This document shows, in pieces, positions 41,624 to 53,600 of a DNA stretch of 64,000 nucleotides. Below the pieces are notes generated by a model, which saw nothing but the letters and a program-made list of their open reading frames with translations, did not search any database and was not told where the DNA came from. Source of the stretch: Rhynchonema sp. JSB1_4 (taxonomy: Eukaryota > Nematoda > Chromadorea > Monhysterida > Xyalidae); contig JASAMV010006734.1 of the NCBI GenBank assembly GCA_030248065.1, positions 1 to 64,000 on the forward strand. Reading direction: 5' to 3'. Numbering within the stretch: position 1 is the first letter of the stretch; every line of letters begins with the position of its first letter. The translations under genes and the position numbers were made by a program.

Positions 41624-44600
41624 TCACTCGTCAAAGTCGGGCATCAGTTTCAAGTAGAACAGCCAGTAGACAACGTTGAACACGCAGAACGCCGTCGGGA
41701 AGAAGTATCGGGAAAAGTTGTCGATTCGCTGTGCTGCGTGACGACCGGACAACGCTGCTTCCTGTTTCATCCCGGTCACAGTGCCGCTCTGCACCGACTG
41801 AGACCGCGACCGCTCCATCGTCGCATCTGAATGTGTGACACTGTTAAGGCCCTAACTTCGTTCTCTCAAGCAACACATAACAAATTCTCGCGCGCTTGAT
41901 TGACTGGCGCGCGCCCGACCACCAAATCAGCGAGCGAAAATTTGTTTTGTGTTGCGCGAGAGAACGAAGCATGGGCGTTTAAAGTGAAATTTTTACCCGT
42001 TCTCTTTCGCTCACTAAGAAGCCCTCAAATTTTTTCTGACTTAGATTGCTGTACTCTGAATACCTAGGTATTGAATCGAGATAAATATCGAGATAAGTAC
42101 TGTTTTGTTTGTTTTTATTGATTACTTGAGGAGAGGAATTCTAAAAAACTACAATGACTTTTCGCATTTCCATGATCAGCACCGTTGTTTGCTTTTTCGC
42201 CCAGACCAGAAGAGACACTTTGTTTTTCTGGTGGAGGAGTGGTTGGAATGAGTCCATTAGGCGCTGTGACGGCGAGTGGACTTTCGATTTTCGTGTGTGT
42301 GACCCTGAAGTGGACGGCATGACGTCGTAGTGCTTGTTGTTGCTGAGTCTCGAGCTCGCACTGTTCGCAGCTGGACTGAAAAAATAACAGGTATAGTTCT
42401 GTTTTGATTCATGTTGAAAAACTCTGATGAAAACTGCTGAAATCCGCACCAGTCGGCTTTTGGTTTGACTGGATGACATTGTAACTCATGTGGCTAGACC
42501 GAAAAGTGCGACAAATTTGAATGCCAAAAATCACGCATGGTACCAGACGCACCCGTTTCTTTTCCTGTGTGTCGCCACAATCGCAACAGGGATATTCGTC
42601 GTTGCAAGTCGAAGCTGTCATTGAGGAAAGCATGGTCGCTGCACCGGCACTCGGTTCGTGCGAATTGCAGTTGCATGGCTGGTCGGAGGCGTGGTATTGG
42701 TCCGGCTGGGAAACAAGAATTGAAACAGCGACATATACATACAGTACGACGAGTTTTTAACATGACCAACCATGCCCCCACCCTATTGAAACATACTTTT
42801 CAATATACTGTATAGTCCAGCCACGAACTCATGAGACAACTTATTTTGAAGTTGACTTCTACGGATCCAATAATGTTCCGGTTCCACGTATTTCAGAAAG
42901 GAAAGAAAGAGAAAAGCATGTATTTTTTTAAAAACACTCTCTCCACCTCGGTGCGTAAATTCTCTTTTGACTCCCAAAACATTTGTGTTGAACGACGTTG
43001 CTGTTCGCGTAAGCACGCAACAAATTGAGGTCAGCCTGCTGGAACTTGTCATCATGTCTCTCGACCCAATCTCTTTCTTTTGTTTGCGAAAACCCGTGTA
43101 ACCTGTGCATTTTTGAATCTGGCCAAGCAAGCTTAAAAACAGTCGTCTCATGAGCATCTGGTTGGACTATACACGTCGAGCAACCTGTGGACCAACTGAT
43201 TGCGTTTACAAGACACTGATCACAGAATAAGCATTCGTTATGGCAATATTCGATATAGCTATACATTTCGTCGTGTCCCGAAAATTTGCGGAACTTTACA
43301 AGCTATTCGCTGCAATGATATTCAATTTCAATAGATATATGATATAATATCGTTTTTGCATGTTCCACAACGCAATTCCCATGCAAATTCCATTCGATAT
43401 CGAAGCTACCACGGTAGTGCTAAGCGACATTTGTATGCATGATTTCTTATATTGCGGCGAGTTCAAAAATGACAACTCACGAAATTTCTGCGCTCCGCAT
43501 TCCGCATATTTATCTGCTCACCTTTGCGGAATGGTGCGTGCTTGGGTGACGATGACAACTTCCAGCGTGCTGCAAAATGTTGCGTGTTAACGCAAACAGC
43601 AGCTGAGATGTTTGACCAAAAGTATTGGTCGCACAATGACTATATGAGAATCCATCCCCCTAATTTTCCTGCATTGAAAAGGCGGATATTTGGCATTTCT
43701 TTTCAAATTGGACCAGGTTTTGACAAGAACTTTGCATGCTTATCAGTGAGAAGAATGAGAAACACACGCGTGCAGAAGTTTCACCCTGAATTCTACGCAA
43801 CCGAAATGGTTCGGGCTCGGGTTACTGTAGCCACGTGTTACATGCTTTGTGTGAAATCGATTACAGCACACACACGTTGATCACTCCCAATAAATAAAGC
43901 GGGAAAAGAAAGAGAAAATAACTCCTTGTCAAAACCTGATTCAATTTGAAAAAATCGCCAGAAACCCTCGTTGCCGATGTAGGAAAATATGGGGATGGAT
44001 TCTCATATATTGGTCGCACAATGACCATATAAGAATTCTTCAAATCAATCCTGATTTTCACGTTCAGTCACTCTTAAAGGGGCCGCGACATCATTATTTT
44101 TCACGATGCACCGCCTGATTTTACGTCAGAAATTGAAAGACGACATCCGAAGGAACATGTCTTACAAAGACAGCAACATTGACCCGCGCTGTTTTCCGCA
44201 TGAAAATCACCCCCGAACATCGAATGTCAGGAACAAAAGTCAGTTTGCTGTAGTCGCTCGGCTGCTTGAAAATCAGGCATCGAGCTCAAAAAATTATGAT
44301 ATGGACTCGGTGCTTATGTAATATCTGCGAAACATTTTTCCGACAACCAGCTCCAAGCACCTGTCGACGTTGCAATTTCTGTGGCAGCTGAAATGTTTCG
44401 CAAATATTACATAAGCGTCGAGTCCATATCATAATTTTTTGAGCTCGATGCCTAATCTTCAAGCGGCCGAGCGACTACAGCAAACTGACTTTTGTTCCTG
44501 ACATTCGATGTTCGGGGGTGATTTTCATGCGGAAAACAGCGCGGGTCAATGTTGTTGTCTTTGTAAGACATGTTCCTTCGGATGTCGTCTTTCAATTTCT

Positions 44601-47600
44601 GACATAAAATCAGGCGGTGTATCGTGAAAAATAATAATGTCGCGCCCCCTTTAACCACTGTGCTATTTGTGATTCTCACAAAACATTTTCACCTGAAAAT
44701 AATCTAGCAGATCAACCACGTTGGCGCAGGTCTGAAACATTCTCTTCACTACATGCTTTGTGTGCGATCACGCAACGCAACGTCACCACCCCGTCACTTT
44801 CCCTCTTCACGATTCAGGAAAAAAATTTGACCAATTCTTATGAAGTCATTGTGCGACCAAGACAAATTTACTGCCGAACTTCGAAATTCCGCAAAGGTGA
44901 GCAGATAAACGCGGAATGCGGAATGCAGAAATTTGCCATTCCGCATTTGTCTAGTCGCAGCCTTACAAGACGTAACTTGAGAAGCCCAAATTTGCACGCA
45001 ACTTGTACGGCGTGGACTTCCAGGTCCGCGCAAAATTTTGTCCCGTTGCGTGCCCGCACGCGCGAATGCGGGCAAGATTACATAGTTGACATTTTTGCAA
45101 AAACGTTCTCCTACTTTTTTCAGCAAATCACACTTCAGTGCTCAATAATTAATGCTCAAACACACAAAACAATGCATTTACGCATGCTTCGTTGACTGAT
45201 TTATAAAGCGATATTTTTTATATCGAACATCGTCACACTAACGTTTCCAATATGCTGAATACCGACGCTCTTCGACTGCAGCGCGGAATTCGAGACCCAA
45301 ACTTTCCTAGTGTCGAACTTTTATGCAGTTTCATCAGGTTGCATATCTAATTTTATGCTCTAAGGGTGGGCTTAGGTTAAATTCGGAAACCGGAATCCAG
45401 AACTACATATTTCCGGAAAACGCAAAATTTTTGCACGTAAAAGATTGCGTTTCCCGGAAATATTTCCGGAGTCCGGAAAGATTTTGTATTTTTGCATGAA
45501 AATTATTTCCGGATTCCGGATTTGACGTAAGTTCGAACTAAGGCCGCTCTCTGACACCAGTGGAGAGCGAAATGTCGGCGAAAAGCTGGTATTCTAGTTT
45601 CACACCGTGGTCGAAAACCAGTACTTGTTCAGCATATTGGGAGCACGTAAACCAAATGGACCGCACCTGTGTTTCCAATATGCTGAATAAAGACTGCTTT
45701 TCGACTACAGTGTGAAATTCTAAATCCAAACTTTTCTAGTGTCGACTTTTTATGCAATTTCATCAAGATGCATATCCTTGTTTTGTGTACTCAGGGCATA
45801 TATTTCTTTCCTGTTGGGGCATGCGCTGTAGCGCATGTTCCCAAATATAGCTTGAGTGAATAAGAGCCGGGTGAAAAATTTTCCATTTAAATATGTGTAT
45901 CACGGTACATGCAAGGTAAAGTTCGGTTAAAGCCCTTTGGGGATAATTGGGATGCAGTTGCAGAATGAAAACCGTTACATTGTACTTTTGGAACTGTGAG
46001 CGAGCTGCGCTCCTTTAGTCCTTTGGTCCTCCTACATATAGACATAATAACGATTCCTGGATGCATATCCACTGAGACTTTCGACAAAAACATGGTGTGA
46101 AACATGGATATTCTGAATCCAAACAAAACACTGCAATATGTGAAACTTTCATGGCGCTCCTCTGAAATTTTGCCAACGAAGCCACCATTGGGGGTTTAGT
46201 CGGGTTAGGAGGCTTAATCGAACTTTTCCGGTATTTCAATTCTGGGTATGGTTCCGTTTAAGCTTCTTCTCAATCTTCGCTTTTCATTTGAAATTCCAAC
46301 AAATATAGATATTTGGCCATCCGGACCAGATGGTAAACCATACGTACTTGAACAACAGCTTGCTCACTAAAAAAGCAACGTCAGAAAGATCTGGAAGAAA
46401 CATCTAGTAACATAAATATTACTTTTATTTTGGACTATATAAGCTCGGCAGATTCGGACTTTAAGGCATTTCACAAATTTCGTATTCCAATTGCCTTGTC
46501 CCCCCCAATTTCCTATTTAAAACTACGCAAAAACAAAACCATGAACATATGGTCAAGTATGCTTCGATCGTTATGCTGTTGATTGTACACTGTTCGGCGC
46601 AAACTACTGGCTTTGACTCCGACTGCGAAAAAATTCGCAAAAACGGACCTCTTTATGTGGTTAATTAGCGGTTTCCAATGGGATTCCGAACTCGAGATCC
46701 CGAGTGGTTCTTGAATCCCGACAGTTCAAGAGTGAATCCCGATCTCGAAAACTCAATCCCGATACCCAATGTTTTTGAACGCGAATCCGGAAAATTCTTG
46801 ACGTTGCATTACATAAATTTCTAGGGCGAAAATCATTCAGTTCAATTCAGTGTAAAAGGCACAGCATTGAAGTGGATGACTACACTTTCACATTTCGTCG
46901 AAAAATTGATCTTTTTCTTGGCATTGACGTATGGTTCATGTCTGTGTGGTTCATTGTGCCACACAGATTACAAAGCTACTGTGTTGAAAACATTCAATTT
47001 TCCAATTAAGAGCGCGTTTAGTCATATCGGGAGTGAAAATTTTTCCATGTCCGAGTTTCCCATTCTCGATTCCTGACATGACTAAACACATGCACATCGC
47101 GAATCGGGAATGAAAGCTAAACATTTTATACTGCTGTCACGTCTTATAGTGCATGATAAAAATATTTTCTGTGCCACTTAAGTTTAGGCCACTGATTAGT
47201 CAGATTTTATACAGAAATTGTCTGTTTCATTCCCGATTTCGTGATGTGCGGTTTAGTCATATCAGTAACGGGGGGAGGTGTAAGTAAATGATCTGCCACC
47301 TCCGAAATCGGGCTCGTGTTGGCGTAGTGTTACTATACAAACGTTTCCACTTAGAGCCCCCGAGGAGCTAAATGGATTTTCTCTTCTCTTGTCGGAGGGC
47401 ACGTTTTCCATCAATTTCCGTCTGGAGCCTCCGGGGCTTTGGAACATTGCATTATTAACGTATGCTACATACCTATACAGCATGGCAACTGTACATCTTG
47501 AAAGCTACAGAACGATGCACGTGTTGCTCATGCTGATCTTTCTTGAAGCAGATTAGCTCAAGATTGCAAACCATTGCTTATTTGCAGCTATAGAGTGCCA

Positions 47601-50600
47601 AAAGGATAAATATACGACCTGCAAGGCAAACTTTGGGGGAATGTTGAAACGTGGACATGACATGAAACAGCTATGCCGTACCAACACCGACGTGTGGCGG
47701 AGCTGTTGCTATTCATGCCTGTATGGTGGTTACTGTGAGAGTGAGCAACGTTGTCATTACATTATTTCTTGTTTGAAGTGATTATTCTGAATTGCGGCGT
47801 TCTCCTTTTCAGGTTTGTAATGAAGACGCGACAGAAAAATAGTAAAATGAGTGAACCAGTCCGTTATCGTTAGACCCTTTGAAACGAACCGCTTCGCTTC
47901 GCCTTGCAACGACTTTGCGATTCACGGCTTCTATTATTGATTATTTCCTGCTGTCATCATGAGCTTGCTCTTGACGGACACTTGATATTCATTCACGAAA
48001 CAGTGTGTTCTCCTTGCCACAACGACGAAAGTAGTGTGTAGCTAAAGTTTCGATAAGCCCAACAAAACGAAACTGCAAAAATGATAATTTCATTAACAAC
48101 CTTGCTGGATTTTATATTTGTTGAATTGCATAGTCGTGCTGACGACCACTACCGGCGACCACCGCGTGTTTGCACATACGGGTGTGAAACAGTTAAAACT
48201 TGCTTTAAAAAGACTAAACACATTCAGGACAACACCATAATCGCACTTTCAAGTTAGTGGGTATGATACGTAAATATTGGAATGGTCGCCGCGCCCAGAA
48301 AATGGTCGTTGCGCCCAAAATTTACGAAGTTGAAATATTTCAACTTTTTTGGCAAAATTTCGATGTTCCGGTATTGATCATTAATGATGTTTAAACGATG
48401 CCCAGAATCATTTGAAGCTCATAAAAGCCCTGAGTGGTTGACTTCCAAACACCACGCTTGAGCTACAGCAACTTCAAGTGTGAAAGTGGTCGCAGCTCTG
48501 GTCGCGCCCAAATTACCAAATTGTTTGGTTTCTTCACGCTTATTTGACAACAATGATTTTTTTGCACGCTTGTTTTTTTCAACAAGTGAGACCTCATACG
48601 TAGACGCCTGCACACTGCAAAAAACGAACAACAGTGCGGCACCGTGCATTCTGATGGGAAAGTGGTCGCCTGCGACCAACTACATATAATTCCACCTTAA
48701 CAGTCATGGTGTTTGACGTTAGCGACCATTTTGCGTAAAGGCCCAACTATACTTCGTTCTCTGACGCAACAAGAACAAGAAATTCGTGTTCTTGCTTCAA
48801 CCTGTTTCGTAGTGCCTTTATACTTGCCTGAGAACACGCAACGTGAAACAGCCAAAAAAGTATAAACGCGTTCGTGGCGAAACACGACGAAACACCCAAA
48901 TCCTGTTCTCAAGAGAACAAATAACAGAGTTGAAATTTTTCAACTTTGTGATTGTTCTTTGGTCATTTTCTCTGTCGTCAAGCGCAATTCAGTGCTGTTT
49001 GTGACATTTGTTGATGGTACTTGAGTGATTGAAGTGGAAAAAGAAAGAAAAAATAAAAAAAGTTCAGAAAATGACAACTGACCCCAGGGCGGTCTCGAAC
49101 CAGTGGCGGACCAGTGTGCTTGGGCTGGCGAGTCAACGCACTTCCACCACAACACTGGACCGTGTTTATCATGCGCGCTAATCCTTTATAAGAACCAATT
49201 GAGTGCTGCTAATGAGGTGCTGATAACGTTATGCTGTGCGTTATGCGCATTGTGTGTGTGCTTGTGTGCGTGTTTGTGTTGTGCACTATATGCAGTGGTT
49301 TTTAAAAAAAAAATTTTTTTTTTATTAAAAAAAATTTTTTTTTTAAAAAAAAATTCGTTCCAAAAGTTAAAAAAAAATTTTTTTTTTATTATTTCAAAAT
49401 TCGAAAATTTCTCTATTTTTTTGCTCTAAAAGTGCTATTTTTTGCATAAAAATTGCTTCTGTTAACATCACCCGACCCTATCATGGGTGTATTGGGTGCC
49501 ATAATCGTTGTTTTGTGGCATCTAGACATAGTGCACACACTCACATGGCCTCTCATATGATTACACATGTACATGTGACTGGGTGGTCATGCATTTATTC
49601 ATGCAACAGACCCGAAAACAGTGATTCGGTGTGATATTCACTCTATATTTGCACTGTTTGTCACATATTTGCATTGGTCGTGTACCAAGAGGCAATAGTT
49701 TCACCCAAATTTGCCGTCTTAAGTGTCACAAAGCCACACGAAGGCACCCACACCACGTGGGGGAAGTGTACGGGTGTGTACCTGACTACTGTTGGTACTC
49801 ATTGACCATTGTTTAGTATTGTTTTCGTGTCGTGAGTGCTTTATATGCACTTACCACACGTTATGGAAGAAAAATGCCACTAATTTTTTGCTTTAGCGCT
49901 CATTTTTTTTCGTTTCGGGCAGTTTTTGGCTGGAATAAAAAAAATTTTTTTTAAATTAAAAAAAAAATTTTTTTTTTTAAAAAAATGGGGTTTAAATAAA
50001 AAAATTTTTTTATTAACCACTGCACTATATGATGTGTGGCGGGCGGATATCGTATTATGTTGCCTGACACAGCAAGTTGACAACCCGGTCGCGTCCATCA
50101 GATGGTGGATGCATTACACACCAATTGTTGCCGAACTTTTTGGACAAATACGTTCTTTGTTTATCAAGCAGTGTTTCAGTTCGCAAGATCAAATGAAAGT
50201 CGATAAATCGTTGCTTTTTCAGCCACCCTAAGTCTCATGCCCCGTCCCTAACCTAAAGGAGCCGTCATTGTTCCCAACCAAGTGCTGATTATCAGTGAAC
50301 GGTGCTCCACACACATTATTATTTTTTTCGCTGTTTTTTTAACCTACTTTTGGTCGCCACACCTTTCAGATAAGCGTGCAGCAGCGCTCTTTAAATCTCT
50401 GGGGGCAACTGGGGCTTCATAAAAATTTGAATTTTTCTCTTTCATAGCGTTTGTTTCGTCCCGGAACATGGAAGAACAATAGTTCCCTCGCGAAACAACG
50501 CAACAAGCGGCAACAGTTGAGAACAAAGAACAATCCGCAACTCAGTTCTAGCTTGTTCTTGTTCCATCAAGTTCTTGATGTTCTTTTGTTCTTTGTTGCG

Positions 50601-53600
50601 TCAGAGAACGAAGTATAGTTGGGCCTTAACTCATGTTTGTCTGCGAACGAATAAAAAATTGGGATAAACACTCGTAGCCCATAGATGTTAAAAAAGAGAA
50701 AGCGAGAACTCAAATTGCACTGTGCCCATGAATTTAGCTGAGCTCAGCGACTGCAGAACAGATTAAAATTGCAGAGAACACAATGTAGGTAACCAACGAC
50801 GTGGGCGTTTTCTGCTCCCTGTAATTGTGAATTACGTTTGTTGCCACGGGGAGATACATACCGTATATTCACATAAAATCCAAAATTGAAAACTTATGTT
50901 ATTCTCACATTTACATAATGACTGGCAACAGCTTATTAACAAACAAGTCAGTTTGAAGCACTTGAAAATTACGCCCTGAATTGCCTTGTTTTTTGGGACA
51001 GATTTTCAGGAGAATTTTATGTACAAATTTTGTACAAGAGACATTCGCATTCGTGTCAGAGAAAGATATAAGATGCGCTGCAACGTTTGCGTGCTCAAGC
51101 CCAACAGTGGCAGAGTGATCGTTTTGTTTAGTTGCGTTCATAGTCCGAAACTTTTCGATTGTTGTTGCATTGTTGTATTATACAGCAACGGGCTAGTCCT
51201 GTACTAGTTCACGTCACTATGAAGAAAATAGACTGGAATCAGACTAATTGATGTGTGGTCAATTCAGATCGTCAACTAAAGTGGTCAATAGTTGACGATC
51301 AGAGTTGATCACTTCAATATAATACCGTAAGCTCGGAATCAAACAGCAAACAAAATAATGACACATTTTCCCACATATTACCGGATGCATGATCGTGTGT
51401 GCCGCGTATCGTGCCGCTTGCCGGTCGGTGGAGCGTCGGGCATTCGACACCCTTTTCGCCATTGCTGATTGCAACTTTTGTCCGATCGTCCTTTTTTGCG
51501 CCGTCTTGTTACGCAGGAACTTGATTTCGCCTGAATTATCAAGGCGAAGTTTGTTAACTCACTTAACTTTTGCAATGACGCTTTTACAAAAATTGACAAA
51601 ACATGACAACATAATATTGAATGACGCACCCTGCCTTTGAACATAATTGGCACATGTGAATTCGATCATCGCGCCGAACACAAACGATAGGCATGTGCCC
51701 ATCCAGACATCAATGGCCTTCATGTATGACACCTAAAACGGTGAACTTGATTGACTCTGCCATAATATTTTTTCAAACACAATCTCGCAATCAACCCATA
51801 CCTCAGGCAGTGCCATTCTCGCCGCATTCGCCTGCGTTGACAAGGTGAGCAGTGTTGTGATGCTGAGTGACACCCGCGCAGGCACCGCGTCAATGTCCAA
51901 CCAGAATGAGAACCAGGAAATGACCACAATCAGAGCTGACGGAATGTAGGATTGTGTGATGTGGTGCGTGATCTCGCGCTCAACGTGGAATTCCGCTGTT
52001 ACACAGCTCCAGACACCTAGAAATATTGATGTTTCAAAGTGATTGCGATCAGTTTGGCCATCCGGTGATTCTACACCGACACTGTGAAAGCAGAAGGAAA
52101 CGGGCAAACATAAAGTGTACAGCAATGTGCCCATTTTGGTGGCCCATTTCTATCTGGTTTCGCAGACGGACGGTGCACCAGGTCATCATCAGTGAGAATG
52201 CACCAGGTGACTCAAAAAAGCCGGCTTGTCACACAGCACCAAACACCAAGAGGTCTGCTGGCTGATGTTTCACGCATGGATTTATTATGGTGGATAATAT
52301 TTGGGCTGTTCACTTTGTCTTTGAGTGGAATTCACAAAACAAAGTCAAGCTACAAAACAAAGTCAACTTCACCGTCACTGTCATAATTCTTGTGTTACAT
52401 TCTTAAAATAATATAAAGGAAAGAAAAATATGCCGTCATGCGCAAGAACGCCTCAAAGTTGACCCTTCGTTTACAAAATCGTGTCTGCAGCATCGTACCC
52501 AGCGTGAACCCGAAACATCTGACTTTGAACTTTGACGGTGTAGTTGACGATGAACTTGACTTTGCTCTGTGAATTTATTGGTGATTTTTTATGCTGACGG
52601 CACCTGAATCTGAAATAATATACTATTACTTACCTAGTTTCCAACTACCGTACCTATGCAGCTGGTGAAACATGTCCTGTCCCAAAAGCACTGATAATCA
52701 TCGCAAAAAAGTGAGCGACATCAAAGTTGGCGATCGCTGTTCGGTCCGGTCTTGCTTTGCTCATGCGACTGCTTTTTTAAGCGTGAATTTTTGTAGCTTG
52801 TAACTGCTACTTGTACGCTGGTCGAAATTGGTGACGTCAGTAAACATCGAAATATTTTTTTTGGCAAAAGTCACGTTGCCAAGCCAAGACTGCGCACCGG
52901 ACCGCGACTACCAAATTTTTGTCGCTCACGGTGTCCCGGATCGGTAACAAGAAAGTATACGGCGCTCTTTGAAATCTACAGTTTTTCTTATTCTCGGGCT
53001 CGGGATTACGTTCAAGGCATCGTTTGGGGTGGGCTAGGCTGAGATCAAACCTCACTTGATCTCAAGGCCTGTTTCTGTCACCAAGTTTGACATCACATGC
53101 CGTGCACCAGGCCATCGTCAGGACAAATACACAAATAATGGCCAACTCTGACGAGCCCAACTGCAAACCAGTGCTATAGTTTCCATCACAACTGCCGGTG
53201 CCACTTGAGATCAGGTTCATATCAGGCATTCGGATTTCCGGATTCATCTCAATCGCACCCGAATACGTCCACTCAATCGTCATTTGCTCTTCGTCGTATG
53301 CATCTGCAGACGTCGGTGATGTTTCACGATGAGCGATGCAAGATCAATGGCACACATAGTGCGCACCGCGATTATAAAGTTAGGCTTGGAAATACAAAGT
53401 AGATTTGAAGGCTCATGGGCCAAGTTTTGAAAACTTTTACCCTGACAAACTGTCTGAAGTTTAATGTATAGCAGTCTCGATAAATATCAGTATTTGAATT
53501 CAGTGTGCTTCAAAGAACAAATGTAAAAAGCTACCGACACGACTTTTGATTGCGGGCTAGGTCCAGCCAAGAAATCCAAAGTTTGAGCCTGAAAATCAAT

